From contig JAGTXX020000001.1 of assembly GCA_019044685.2 (NCBI GenBank), positions 62,001 through 126,000 of the forward strand: a stretch of DNA of 64,000 nt, read 5' to 3'. The notes below the pieces were generated by a model. The model saw only the letters and a program-made list of their open reading frames with translations. It searched no databases and was not told the origin of the DNA. Position numbers and translations under genes: made by a program. Shown one piece after another: positions 51,319 to 60,746 of the stretch; the first letter of the stretch is position 1; the number at the start of each line of letters is the position of its first letter. The stretch is from Nannochloris sp. 'desiccata' (taxonomy: Eukaryota > Chlorophyta > Trebouxiophyceae > Chlorellales > Chlorellaceae).

Positions 51319-52956
51319 CTAAGCCTCCGTAATATACTGTTTATCAGATTCATAATACGCCTCTTCACTCAACACTTTCTTCTTTTGCCTTATTTCAAAC
51401 TGTTCTCTATTCTCCACAATCCTTCGTATCAAAATTGCACTCGTCATCGACGATGGTGACGGCAGCTCTCTCATAATTTCCTTCTGTCGAGGTACTTCAT
51501 ACCGTAACTCTTCAGAGGCAGCTTCTCTATTAGGGGCTTCATGCATAGTACCACGCACAACCAACCCGATCCCAAAAGTATTTAATAAATCTTCGGTTAT
51601 TATTTGAGGTGCACCTATGATCACCTCGTCAGCATACCGACACGCTAAAACTGAAAGTGCCCTTTCGTGTAGGCCCATAATAGGCAAGTGAGGCCCTCTT
51701 CTGGCCGTCACTTCCTCATCTGTGTGGATACCTACCAAAAGGAAATCTCCCTGATCACGTGCTGCCTTTAAGATCTCCACGTGGCCCACGTGAAATAAGT
51801 CAAAGGCGCCGTCAATGTAGACGACTTTTCCACCTGGCGGAGGTGATTTTCCAGAAGAGAACTGTACTATTCTACGGGAGGTAGGCATAAAATGGGAGAC
51901 ACGCACGGGGGCGGATGGGGTACCACTGCCTGTGGCTTTGCGTGGGGCTATGCTACTGGACCTCGTGGTCACAATAGGGGGAGGGGGCAAAGGGCCAAGG
52001 GTATCAAGAGCCTCATCGGTGGTGGCAGTGGTAGAGAAGTCGGCTGTTTCAGTTGATTTTGAAGCTCCAGCAGCGCCAGATTTTGCTGCTGTTCTTCGAG
52101 GAGTAACATTCGCACTGTCAATGGGCGCAGCCTGTTCCTCTGGCCCATCAGAAGAAGCATCCGAGTAAGTTGCTGAACTGTCATCTTCCAAGTCTTCATC
52201 ATCACCGCCTTTCCCACTAGGTCCTCTACTAAATTCTCTTGCCAACTCTGCCTGTTCTTCAGTAAACCTCGCATTCACTCTACTACACATCAACATTCTA
52301 CCCACTATGTCAGTGGTACTAACACCTTCTGTACGTTTAATCATACCGAACCGTCCTGCTTCTTTTGCGTAGGCATATGCATCTGTACCATCAGGCATCA
52401 GACACGGGTCATCTCCATGGATTACGTAATCGATTTTATGCTTATAGAATAATTCATGTAAAAAAGCCGGGGTCAAATCGTAAGGGACGTCGGTTACGAC
52501 CTCATCAACCCATTTCACAGACTCGACCATTTCTAGGCGTTCATCTTCATTCATTAATGGTGGACCTTTGCAACGTAAAATTTCACGATCAGGGACAAGA
52601 CCAACAACCAATTCATCTCCTAGAGTTTTGGCTTGACGTAATGCGTTGGCATGTCCATAATGCATGAGGTCGAAGCAGCCATCCATGTAGACACGAATGG
52701 GGCGACGGGAGCGGCGACGTTTAGCATGACGGGCTAAGACGTTGGAAATGTAGCCGGTCAAAGTGCCTGGGCGGTACTGGTATTTGATGGGGACGTACGA
52801 GTAATAGCTTTCGCGGGTAAGCCACCAAATGCCAGCTCCAGTAACGGTGGCGGCGGTGGCGGCAAGGCCCCAAAGAAAGAGTTTGCGTTGCTGAGGGTCA
52901 GCAGGGAGGACGTGTGTTGACAGCGTTGTGATGTGCTGTGTGCTTGAGAATGCCAT
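51319..52956 (-). CDS. PECT1: Ethanolamine-phosphate cytidylyltransferase
   Basis: Single exon, 545 aa. An N-terminal TM anchor (KLFLWGLAATAATVTGAGIW) precedes two cytidylyltransferase domains, each with its nucleotide-binding H-x-G-H: VYMDGCFDLMHYGHANAL (~95) and VVYIDGAFDLFHVGHVEIL (~375). The first domain also has KIDYVIHGDDPCLMPDG and the KRTEGVSTTDIVGRML motif. Between them lies a Ser/Asp/Ala-rich linker (~250-355). It makes CDP-ethanolamine, the rate-limiting step in phosphatidylethanolamine synthesis; plant PECT1 is on the mitochondrial outer membrane through a similar N-terminal anchor. The second domain retains HVGH; whether it is active cannot be told. Confidence 0.95.
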   Translation of the reverse strand: MAFSSTQHITTLSTHVLPADPQQRKLFLWGLAATAATVTGAGIWWLTRESYYSYVPIKYQYRPGTLTGYISNVLARHAKRRRSRRPIRVYMDGCFDLMHYGHANALRQAKTLGDELVVGLVPDREILRCKGPPLMNEDERLEMVESVKWVDEVVTDVPYDLTPAFLHELFYKHKIDYVIHGDDPCLMPDGTDAYAYAKEAGRFGMIKRTEGVSTTDIVGRMLMCSRVNARFTEEQAELAREFSRGPSGKGGDDEDLEDDSSATYSDASSDGPEEQAAPIDSANVTPRRTAAKSGAAGASKSTETADFSTTATTDEALDTLGPLPPPPIVTTRSSSIAPRKATGSGTPSAPVRVSHFMPTSRRIVQFSSGKSPPPGGKVVYIDGAFDLFHVGHVEILKAARDQGDFLLVGIHTDEEVTARRGPHLPIMGLHERALSVLACRYADEVIIGAPQIITEDLLNTFGIGLVVRGTMHEAPNREAASEELRYEVPRQKEIMRELPSPSSMTSAILIRRIVENREQFEIRQKKKVLSEEAYYESDKQYITEA

Positions 52957-53335
52957 TGTATTTATTGAGAATTGAACTGTCCAATGCTATATTTAGAAGG
53001 TATATTTTTTGCGACAAATCAAAATTTTTGAAATAGCACCCTTGATAATAAAACCAACCAAACTGTAGTATGGCAATCTGAACTGTTGAGTTAATACGCC
53101 TGGGATATATATATCCCTTGAAAGTTTACGCTGGTTAGCAATAACTCAACAATTTGACATTAATTTTATAACTTTTCAAAACATTTTGACTTATTCAAGC
53201 ACCCAGGAACCTTGGGGGGTCCAGAACTTTGTTTTGTTTGTATTAATTAAACAAGCTGACTGTTCTGCGGTGTTAAAATGAGCTAGAGGCTTAAGGTTCC
53301 TCTCCCTTTCCTCTCAACTTTTGCCTTACCTACAA
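52957..53335. other. Upstream region of PECT1 up to the transposon
   Basis: 379 bp with no gene. It holds the PECT1 promoter. Its last nine bases (53327-53335) are the left copy of the target site duplication of the adjacent transposon. Confidence 0.6.
53327..53335. repeat. Left 9-bp target site duplication
   Basis: TACCTACAA immediately before the left inverted repeat; an identical copy lies at 56648-56656 just after the right repeat. Confidence 0.95.
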
Positions 53336-53393
53336 GCACCAGGGTAAACGCAACCTGGCCCCATATAAGGAGAGTAGGGGACCTACAGGCTAT
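53336..53393 (+). repeat. Left terminal inverted repeat (58 bp)
   Basis: Starts GCACCAGGGTAAACGC and ends GGACCTACAGGCTAT. It is identical base for base to the reverse complement of 56590-56647. An internal CCATATAAGG could act as a core promoter element or CArG-like site for outward or inward transcription. Confidence 0.96.
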
Positions 53394-53660
53394 ATTCTTG
53401 CCATTTCTTTTAATGATTACTTCACTTAGATAGTTTCGTTGTATGTAGTCTCCTTAGGTTCCTTCAAAATCACTGGTCCCTTTATAGTTAACATTTTAAC
53501 ATTGAAATTCGAATCGAAACGAAAGCAACTCTCCTGTGGCTGCTGTTGTAGATCGCCGGTGCCATACGTTGTTTTGATTAATTATTTTGAATCATTTGCC
53601 AGATAAATATTGTTTATATCTGAACGTGGAGGTCTTCGATCACATTTAAAACTTGCAACA

Positions 53661-54824
53661 ATGAATGCGACTGACAAGGACTTAAACGTTCAGAAAGTCC
53701 TCAAAACCACCGAGAAAAATTTTCCATCGACGTCTAAAGCCCTTGGCAACGTCGACCGCGCTTTTGATAATACCAAGAGGATGAAGACATCGTATGATGC
53801 CGACTCTCGTGTTCTGATGAGTGTGACGTTTAAACGTGCCCGTTCTGGGTGCCACGAGAGCTCTGGCGAAGCTAAACAACGGAGATCGAAGAAAGTAGGG
53901 TGTAACTATGAACTCGTATGTACCATTAGAAGGGATCAGCCTGACGTTGTTCATTATGAAGAACGGCATGGTCACTCGGGCCACGTTCCTGGCAGTACTG
54001 AGGACTTGAAGTATTTATCTTTGCATCCAGATATTTTTAAACTAGCTAAAGAGGTGAGTGATGCTTGAGAATTGGTTTAAGTATGCAGTCATTCTATTAT
54101 AAATCTTTAAGTGCCGCTGCCAACCGCTACCAACTGATTATTGGGATAAACAATAATTTAGGGTCTCAATACTCATTCTAATGTACTATCTTCTTTCATT
54201 TATTGCCCTGAAGTACTATATAAATGCTGGAATGTCGCCTCAGCAGATCCTGTACGCTCTGCAAGCTAATGGAAAGGTCAATGCTATTACTGAGAATATA
54301 GTGTGCCAAAAGAGAATAGAGAAGGCATGCAGGCATGCAATAAGCTGAAAAATGTTCTCAAAGAGCTTCCAGGTCCTGATGCCAGTTATCTCACTGCGGA
54401 AATTAATAATCTACTTGAAAAAGCTAAAAGTAGACGACCATCATTGGCGCCAACGACCAAGGCAATGGATAAGAAAGAAACTAAGAAGCTGTCAAGGATG
54501 CCTAAAGATAGGGTAACGAGACCTTTGTATCCTGGTAGGAGTAAAAGTAAGAGAGAAGATGCCAATACTGTTGAGGCACCTGCTGTAGCACTTGACCATG
54601 CCGTGAGCGTTGCTGGCGCTGCTATGTTGCAGCCCTCTCAAGACCCTGGAATGGAAGATAATGGGGTCTCCCCACCCGCCCTAGTCAGGAGGAACGATAT
54701 AGGTAGACCAAGGGAGCAAAAGCGAGGAATGGAGAATGAGGGTTTAGTTCGACACGGCAAAGCTGGGGGTCTCAGGACCCCTCGTAAGAGGCGGTATAAA
54801 AAAGACGACAATGAAGTTTTTTAA
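53661..54824 (+). pseudogene. FAR1/MULE-type DNA-binding protein, core-deleted
   Basis: Exon 1 (53661-54053, from ATG) encodes 131 residues with a Cys/His cluster GCNYELVCTIRRDQ...HYEERHGHSGH, like the WRKY-GCM1/FAR1 DNA-binding domain at the N-terminus of MULE transposases, then LSLHPDIFKLAKE. Exon 2 (from 54214) gives YYINAGMSPQQILYALQANG, the usual region just before the DDE core. The frame then fails at TGA 54346; a different frame (54303-54824) continues with a Lys/Arg-rich tail containing GRPREQKRG, as seen after the SWIM domain. A 32-nt GT-AG segment (54301-54332) would rejoin frames, but is very short for an intron here. No DDE or SWIM motif remains, so the transposase core is missing. 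Confidence 0.6.
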
Positions 54825-54932
54825 GATTAAGACATTTATTTATTACATTAAAACAACTGTACCTGAGTTATTCTACGTTTATAATAATTATAATACATTC
54901 ATTATACAATAATATAATATTTATATTAATAA

Positions 54933-56485
54933 TTACAGCAATTCCTTTGGGTTTTTAAGCTGTAACAATGTCTCTGCCCCAGTCTCGTCATCACCAGCAG
55001 CAGCACCGCCAGCCCTTTTTTTAATATATTTTGCCAATTCAATAGCCTCCTCTAGCTTTTCTTCCATAAGAATACGAGAGCATGTATCATTGACTCTGTG
55101 AAGGACCAATTTCACGTTGTTTTCGTGTTCAAAGTCAAGAAGCCATTGCTTAAAACCATGGGTCGACACATTTCCTCTTTTCAATGAGACGGTAGAACTG
55201 GGCTGCTCCACAGGTTGCTCCCCATGCTCCACGTGCAAAAACTCAGTATTGACTCTGAATATTTCTCCAATTTCAGACTTAATTGAACATTTCAATGGGT
55301 TCCACTGAGTAATCACTCCTTTCAGACCAACTTTATCCACAGCGCCAGCACAAACCAACACCCGTTGACCATTTTGGGTAGGTTTGACCCAGTCAGAACG
55401 CGGCTTTGGGAGGACTACGACTTTATCAGGCGCACAAGGTTTGTGCCGCTTGCTATTATCACCATTATCTCCATCGCCAAACCAATTTATGCACAAATCA
55501 TTACTACCTGGAAGGACTTTAGCAACGGTGCCAAATCTTCCCATCTTTGGATGATACACTTCTTTTCCTTTCGCTATACCGGGGGAAATAACTGGTGTAT
55601 CCTGCATGATAACTTCCTCTTCAAGGGAAGATGTGTTAGTATTACGCGAGGGAGTGGCAGCAAGCGATGGCATGGTGTGTAGCGGAGAACACAAGGGAAC
55701 GGTGGAATGAAGCGGGGAAAGCTTTGGAAGAACTCCGTGCTCATAAAACAGTGTAGCTTTCGGTAGGATATCTTCTTCCCAGGTTTTCTTCGCCTGGGCG
55801 TCCCATTCAATGTTGTATTTGCAGAAATCAATGCTATCTGGATTAACCGCAACAACCACCGCCTTGGGCATCGACCTGCCCCATTGAATATGTTCAGACT
55901 CCGCGGCAATTGCAAGTTGCATGATAACCTGCAGCTCAGTATCTCTAGGGACGACCTCAGGAAACTCCTTCCAGAACTTCATTTGTACAATACAGGGCTC
56001 GGGCTCAGTCTGAAAATAGTTGAGACTTGCCGCCAAGTAAGGATGCGATGGATGAATTAAGAGGCCAACCTTGTCGAGATTTAGGTTATTATTTGTCTCT
56101 TCCTAGTGAAATATTCGAATAAATTGTCTAAGTAAGGGTCTGTATGCGTAGCCGAAGAAAAGGCAAAAAAATTGAACTGATCTCACCTTCAATTGATTAA
56201 CGTAATTGTTCGCTATAATGGGCTCCAATCGTAAAGCCACCGCCATAGCGGGAGAGGGAGGAAGTGGATTAAATCTACGATGCAGAGCTACCGCAGCATC
56301 TCCACGGTCTGACCTCCCGCAACCATTCCAATGTCACTCGCTGTGCATCTGATCTTTCGCTCGTAAGCCCACCCCTCCTCGTTCTGAGGCAGCATGTAGG
56401 TAGTCTTCGCTTTATCAGAATCATACGGGAGGATTCCCAGGGCGTGCAGCTTATTTTTAGCTGCCTCCGTCAATTGCACAGCCAT
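54933..56485 (-). pseudogene. YqaJ-like nuclease with KOW-type tail, degenerate
   Basis: Begins MAVQLTEAAKNKLHALGIL at 56485 and includes RKIRCTASDIGMVAGG, a YqaJ/lambda-exonuclease-like opening. The frame hits TAG at 56290, but the +1 frame continues sensibly with LHRRFNPLPPSP and LRLEPIIANNYV (the family's M-x-x-G-x-x-LEP block) to a donor at 56186. Exon 56069-54933 gives VGLLIHPSHPYLAASLNYF and CIVQMKFWKEF. Active YqaJ enzymes have S-P-D-G and E-x-K here; this copy has Asn for Asp and Gln for Glu. The C-terminal half has two KOW/Tudor-like segments (GRFGTVAKVLPGSND, VGLKGVITQWNP). Frameshift or a very short intron near 56300 is unresolved. Confidence 0.6.
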
Positions 56486-56589
56486 GATTGTTTAATAATC
56501 TCTTAATAGGTACATTAGACTGTGCTCCAATCCCCAATAAAGATGACTGATGATGTCAGTGGATTGGCTGTAAAGGGAATTTCAAATTG

Positions 56590-56647
56590 ATAGCCTGTAG
56601 GTCCCCTACTCTCCTTATATGGGGCCAGGTTGCGTTTACCCTGGTGC
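56590..56647 (-). repeat. Right terminal inverted repeat (58 bp)
   Basis: Exact inverted copy of 53336-53393. Followed directly by the second TACCTACAA at 56648-56656. Confidence 0.96.
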
Positions 56648-56656
56648 TACCTACAA
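56648..56656. repeat. Right 9-bp target site duplication
   Basis: TACCTACAA, identical to 53327-53335. A single copy would have been present before insertion. Confidence 0.95.
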
Positions 56657-56700
56657 CGAAGTAACTGATGAATGAACTGAAAACAAAAATTTGGGCAGTC

Positions 56701-56714
56701 TATAGATATATATA
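56701..56714 (+). promoter_or_regulatory. TATA-like sequence upstream of TRAPPC2L
   Basis: TATAGATATATATA lies 12-25 bp before the start codon and ~50 bp after the transposon end. It is too close to the ATG to be a conventional TATA for this ATG unless the 5' UTR is minimal, so it may only be AT-rich 5' UTR. Confidence 0.3.
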
Positions 56715-56725
56715 ATCTTTGAAAA

Positions 56726-57540
56726 ATGATGATTACTAGTATAGCAGTGGTATCACCATCAGTGCGTGCTCTTTGCAATATTTTTCATCTGAAAACTGCA
56801 GATTGTGATCTGAACTTGAAATAAACGCTGACCTCATCCTCCTCATTCTTCCCACTGCAGAACGCACCATTATATATATCCATATTCAATGTACCTGACG
56901 ATGAAAGCTTACGCCTGCAAGCTCTTATGCACAGCTCTTTGGATGTTTTAGAAGAAAGAGGTCCGTCCGTCCGATGAAAAAAAGAATTTCATTTCGCTTC
57001 TATACAACTCTTGGCGCATATCTATCACGCGCCTGATCGTCAACACACTCATATTTGTGAACAGTACTCATAACAATGACCCTTCTTTTACTCTATTCCC
57101 TTCTCTATTAATATTTGCAGTTGCTCACGGCTGTAGACAGGGCCCGAATGCACCACCCGACTTTTTTCTAGGACTCTTGTCTATTTCAAACGGGTTTAAA
57201 GTCTATGGAGCCATCTCAAATACAAAGACGCGTTTTTTGGTAGCGACAACAGATGGTGTAGTGCGAGAAGAAGACGTCAAAATGGTACATAACACAGGAT
57301 TATTTTCTTTTTGGAAAAATTGTTGCTTTGCAACCAACCACATGCTTTTCTTTTTGCTTTTATTATTTTATGCAGGTTCTCGCCAAAATACACACCCTAT
57401 ACTGTGATGCTGCTTCAAATCCATTCTACGACCCTGGAATGCCTCTAGATTCTCCACAATTTGCCAAAGAAGTAAAGAAAGTGGCGACAATGGTTCAACA
57501 ACAACAACCGCCGCTGCCACAAATAAAAACTGCTGCATAG
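56726..57540 (+). CDS. TRAPPC2L: TRAPP complex subunit TRAPPC2L
   Basis: Four exons, 56726-56761, 56861-56960, 57121-57284 and 57376-57540, give 154 aa. The sedlin-like longin fold is recognisable: MITSIAVVSPS|NAPLYISIF, LQALMHSSLDVLEER, DFFLGLLSISNGFKVYGAIS NTKTRFLVAT and the C-terminal helix LAKIHTLYCDAASNPFYDPG. TRAPPC2L is a shared core subunit of TRAPP tethering/GEF complexes acting on Rab1/Ypt1 at ER-Golgi and Golgi membranes. The extra C-terminal ~30 residues (Gln/Pro-rich) are not in animal proteins. All splice phases agree (0, 1, 0). Two adjacent ATGs at 56726 and 56729. A TGTAA lies at 57699, inside the convergent neighbour's 3' end. Confidence 0.92.
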
Positions 57541-57724
57541 AAAGACGTCAAAACCACTTCTCCCTTTCTTTCTTTGCTAATTAAAACTGATATGCATCTT
57601 ATTCAGTGTTATTTAGATGGCTGTTAAAATTTGATTGAAGAGTAAGGTACTTATTCTGAGAAGAAGAAAAAAACTGAAGAAGAATTTTTACAAAGAATTG
57701 TAACAGCCTTACTTAGGTAGCCTT

Positions 57725-59056
57725 CTATTTCCTTCTATTAATTACTTTTTGTGTAATCTCTACTAATGCATTTCTGCTCTCTACAGCTGCTGCACACTCT
57801 ACAGCAACCTCTGGTAATCTTTCTAATGCAGCTATTGCTTGTCTAGCATGCTCCTCCGCCAGTTGTTTCGCTCTATCCACTCCTTGACTATCTTTAACCA
57901 ATCGTAAAGCTGTTTCTACATCTCCGTCTTGTCTAAATCGTCTTTTAATTAAATTATGCAACTCTGGGTGTTGTTCTGCGGCAAATAGCACAGGAGCAGT
58001 GGCTAATCCAGATCGAAGATCATTGCCTGCAGGCTTTCCTAGCTCTGCTGTGGTGCCTGTATAGTCTAATACATCATCTATAAGCTGGAATGCAAGCCCT
58101 AAATGTCTACCGTAATCCCAGGCTGCAGTGGATTGGTCAGGTGAGCACCCTGCCAACAATGCCACACTTTTGCATGAATTTGCAACTAACGAAGCTGTTT
58201 TAAAGTACGTTTTTCTCATATAATGATCCATAGACCCAGCATCATCTGGCCCGGCAGTCATTTGGAGAATCTCCCCAGCAACGAGATGTTCTAATACTTG
58301 CGACATCAAGGCAATTACTTCACTATTTCGTAGTGCTGCCAAACTCACCGAAGCTCTCGCCAACAAAAAATCACCCGCTAAAATGGCGACTTTATTACCA
58401 AATAATGAATTTAATGCCTTCAAACCACGCCTTTTATCTGCATTATCGATGACATCATCGTGTAACAACGATGCCACGTGGATTAATTCAGTAATTTCGG
58501 CTATCCGTTGTTGACGTCTCCGCTGTTCTGGCGGGTGAGCGTCTGCAGGAGAGTCATCCACCGTCAAAAATAATGGATTAGTAGGTACTGATGCTAATGA
58601 TGTTGCCATAAGTAGAATGACAGTAGATCGGAGTCTTTTGCCTTCATGGCCTGCTCTAAAAAAATATTCTGCAGCTTGTTCTAATGTGGGTATCTCAGTT
58701 ACGATGCAGCGCCGGAGTCTTTCTGAGACACTTTCTATTTCAGAACGCACTAGAGAAAATGGATCTACAGCCGTTATTGATGCACTCGGTACAGCAGGGT
58801 TGGGTAAGGAAGCAAAGGTCCTTTTATGTTGCTGCTCTGGGCTAGGGTCTTCTTTTCTTCTCCGATTGTCCGAGGGCGGAAGCAACAATTGACTGAGAGA
58901 ACAACTAGATTCGGTATTTGTGGTAGAGCTAAAGTACCTGAAGCTCGACAGAGGTGCTACTATAGCGCATAGATCACTACCACCTTGCATTCCGCTGAAG
59001 CTAGTACGAGCAGCTTGCCGTGCTGCCGCCAACAGGAGTTGCGAGCGGAGCGCCAT
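57725..59056 (-). CDS. Long-chain trans-prenyl diphosphate synthase (solanesyl type)
   Basis: Single exon, 443 aa. N-terminal ~90 residues are Ser/Arg/Ala-rich with few acids, like a mitochondrial or plastid presequence. Motifs: GHEGKRLRSTVILLMA, ASLLHDDVIDNADKRRG (first DDxxD with no insertion, unlike the GGPP synthase at 30-31 kb), GNKVAILAGDFLLARAS and QLIDDVLDYTG. The residues before the first motif are small (H-A-S-L-L), consistent with long-chain products. It would make the solanesyl/decaprenyl side chain of ubiquinone or plastoquinone. Chain length and organelle cannot be fixed from sequence. A TGTAA on the minus strand (57692-57688) follows the stop and overlaps the TRAPPC2L 3' end. 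Confidence 0.92.
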   Translation of the reverse strand: MALRSQLLLAAARQAARTSFSGMQGGSDLCAIVAPLSSFRYFSSTTNTESSCSLSQLLLPPSDNRRRKEDPSPEQQHKRTFASLPNPAVPSASITAVDPFSLVRSEIESVSERLRRCIVTEIPTLEQAAEYFFRAGHEGKRLRSTVILLMATSLASVPTNPLFLTVDDSPADAHPPEQRRRQQRIAEITELIHVASLLHDDVIDNADKRRGLKALNSLFGNKVAILAGDFLLARASVSLAALRNSEVIALMSQVLEHLVAGEILQMTAGPDDAGSMDHYMRKTYFKTASLVANSCKSVALLAGCSPDQSTAAWDYGRHLGLAFQLIDDVLDYTGTTAELGKPAGNDLRSGLATAPVLFAAEQHPELHNLIKRRFRQDGDVETALRLVKDSQGVDRAKQLAEEHARQAIAALERLPEVAVECAAAVESRNALVEITQKVINRRK

Positions 59057-59709
59057 GAGAAGTAATCTATACTAATACAAAAGCCGCTAAAAGCTCAAAG
59101 GGAAGTCTCGGTGATTTTTCCGTCTCTATAAACCACAATGCACAGAATAAAAGTTTTAAAACTCGACTATTGGCGTTTGGGTGCAAAAGCCATTTTCAAG
59201 TAATCAAAGCCACAATTGTGCTTCTTCTAATGTTATAACGATTATCGCTTTTATTCCTATTCTAATGGATTACTAAAGACGATCCACGCAAAATTGTGGA
59301 CAAGAGAGGCGGTATGTATGCCTTCTTGACTTCAAAAGCTGCATGGCTTTTACTGTTTAAATTCTCATTTGTCCCAGGCGACCTTGAACGGCAGCTAATT
59401 TCGTGAAATTATTGCAGGAGTGGTAGACGTGATTACCCTCTTCTTTTGTTGTTTCAGCTATCTAGTCGGTCGCTGAGGTGAGCCTGGGGTCTGGGCAGTG
59501 GCCGCCGCAAGGCATCGGTCCACTTATTCATAAAATGCCAAGTTTATTTGGCTTGAGCCTTGATTTAGGCACAGCTTGAACTTGCGCATTTGGAACAAGG
59601 GCTTATTGGGGTGTAAAATTAACGCATGGCCGCCTCTTGGAGGCTAGAGTTCACTTGGAACACCTACTGACGTGCATCATTTTTCAATCATTTATTATTT
59701 GCAGATAAT
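59057..59709. other. Shared upstream region with probable 5' UTR intron of uS5
   Basis: Divergent spacer between the prenyl synthase (minus) and ribosomal protein uS5 (plus). A likely 5' UTR intron of the ribosomal gene runs from donor GTGAGC at 59478 to acceptor TTTGCAG ending at 59704, five bases before the ATG. First-intron placement right at the start codon is common in ribosomal protein genes. No other gene seen. Confidence 0.55.
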
Positions 59710-60519
59710 ATGGCTGACGCACCTACAGAGCGTGGCGGTTTTGGCCGTGGATTTGGCCGTGGTGAACGCGGTCGTGGCGATCGTGGCCGTGGTGATCGCG
59801 GCGACCGTGGCCGTGGTCGCGGCCGTGGTCGCAAGGATGATGGAGAAGAGAAGTGGGTGCCCTGCACTAAGCTCGGCCGTCTCGTCCAGCAGGGCAAAAT
59901 CAAGAGCATGGAACAGATTTACTTGTTCTCTCTCCCCATCAAAGAGTACCAAATTGTCGATTACTTCCTTGGCACTGCTCTCAAGGATGAAGTGATGAAA
60001 ATCATGCCTGTGCAAAAGCAGACTCGTGCCGGACAGCGTACTCGTTTCAAGGCATTCGTTATTGTTGGGGACCACAACGGTCACGTAGGTTTGGGCGTCA
60101 AGTGCGCCAAGGAGGTTGCCACTGCTATTCGCGGTGCTATTATTCTTGCAAAGATGGGCTGTGTCCCTGTGCGTCGCGGCTACTGGGGTAACAAGCTCGG
60201 AAAGGTTCACACTGTGCCTACCAAGGTCACAGGAAACTGCGGTTCCGTCACCGTCCGCCTTATCCCTGCCCCTAGGGGAGCTGGTATTGTTGCCGCTCGT
60301 ACTCCCAAAAAGGTTTTGCAAATGGCTGGAATTGAGGATTGCTACACCTGCTCTCGTGGTTCTACCAAGACTTTGGGTAACTTTGTGAAGGCTACTTTCT
60401 TCGCTCTTGCTTCTACTTATGGATTCTTGACTCCTGATCTTTGGAGAGAGACTGTCTTCACCCGCGGACCTTTGCAAGAGTACTCTGATCTTTTGCAAAA
60501 GCCTGTTGCTCGTCGTTAA
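59710..60519 (+). CDS. RPS2: 40S ribosomal protein S2 (uS5)
   Basis: Single coding exon, 269 aa. An N-terminal RG-rich region ([20 protein letters not shown]) precedes the uS5 core: [20 protein letters not shown], the double-stranded-RNA-binding fold with [33 protein letters not shown], and [20 protein letters not shown]. The C-terminus has [13 protein letters not shown]. It is part of the decoding-centre side of the 40S subunit; the RGG tract is normally arginine-methylated. The opposite strand carries a 267-codon open frame that is a by-product of biased codon use. A TGTAA lies at 60592. Confidence 0.97.
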   Translation: MADAPTERGGFGRGFGRGERGRGDRGRGDRGDRGRGRGRGRKDDGEEKWVPCTKLGRLVQQGKIKSMEQIYLFSLPIKEYQIVDYFLGTALKDEVMKIMPVQKQTRAGQRTRFKAFVIVGDHNGHVGLGVKCAKEVATAIRGAIILAKMGCVPVRRGYWGNKLGKVHTVPTKVTGNCGSVTVRLIPAPRGAGIVAARTPKKVLQMAGIEDCYTCSRGSTKTLGNFVKATFFALASTYGFLTPDLWRETVFTRGPLQEYSDLLQKPVARR

Positions 60520-60746
60520 AATAGCAGCATAATGTAGTGGGCATGCATTAGATTGAGATATAACACGTAAAGAATAGATTTTTACATATGTTGTAACAGC
60601 AAAAAAATTAAATCAGTCAAGAAACCAAGATTTTGCATAGTTTCTGTATTAAATAGAACGGGATGGGGGTGGACAAGGGCAAACTTTTGATAGCTATTAT
60701 AAACTGTTAATTGCAGGGAATAACAACTAAGACTCGAGATTTTCAT

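Larger units (their letters stand above)
53336..56647. mobile_element. Mutator-like DNA transposon, 3,312 bp
   Basis: Perfect 58-bp terminal inverted repeats (53336-53393 and 56590-56647) and a perfect 9-bp target duplication TACCTACAA define both ends exactly. Nine-base duplications with long repeats are the signature of Mutator-like (MULE) elements. Inside, two converging genes are seen: on plus, a FAR1/MULE-type DNA-binding protein lacking a DDE core; on minus, a YqaJ-like nuclease with substituted catalytic residues and a frameshift. Identical repeats and duplications suggest recent transposition, probably by transposase supplied from another copy. It sits between PECT1 and TRAPPC2L, 70 bp from the TRAPPC2L start codon. 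Confidence 0.93.

Noticed and set aside
59695..60498. 267-codon open frame antisense to RPS2
   Set aside because: It lies wholly opposite a highly conserved ribosomal protein and reads as Ser/Thr/Ala-rich sequence without motifs; a by-product of codon bias.
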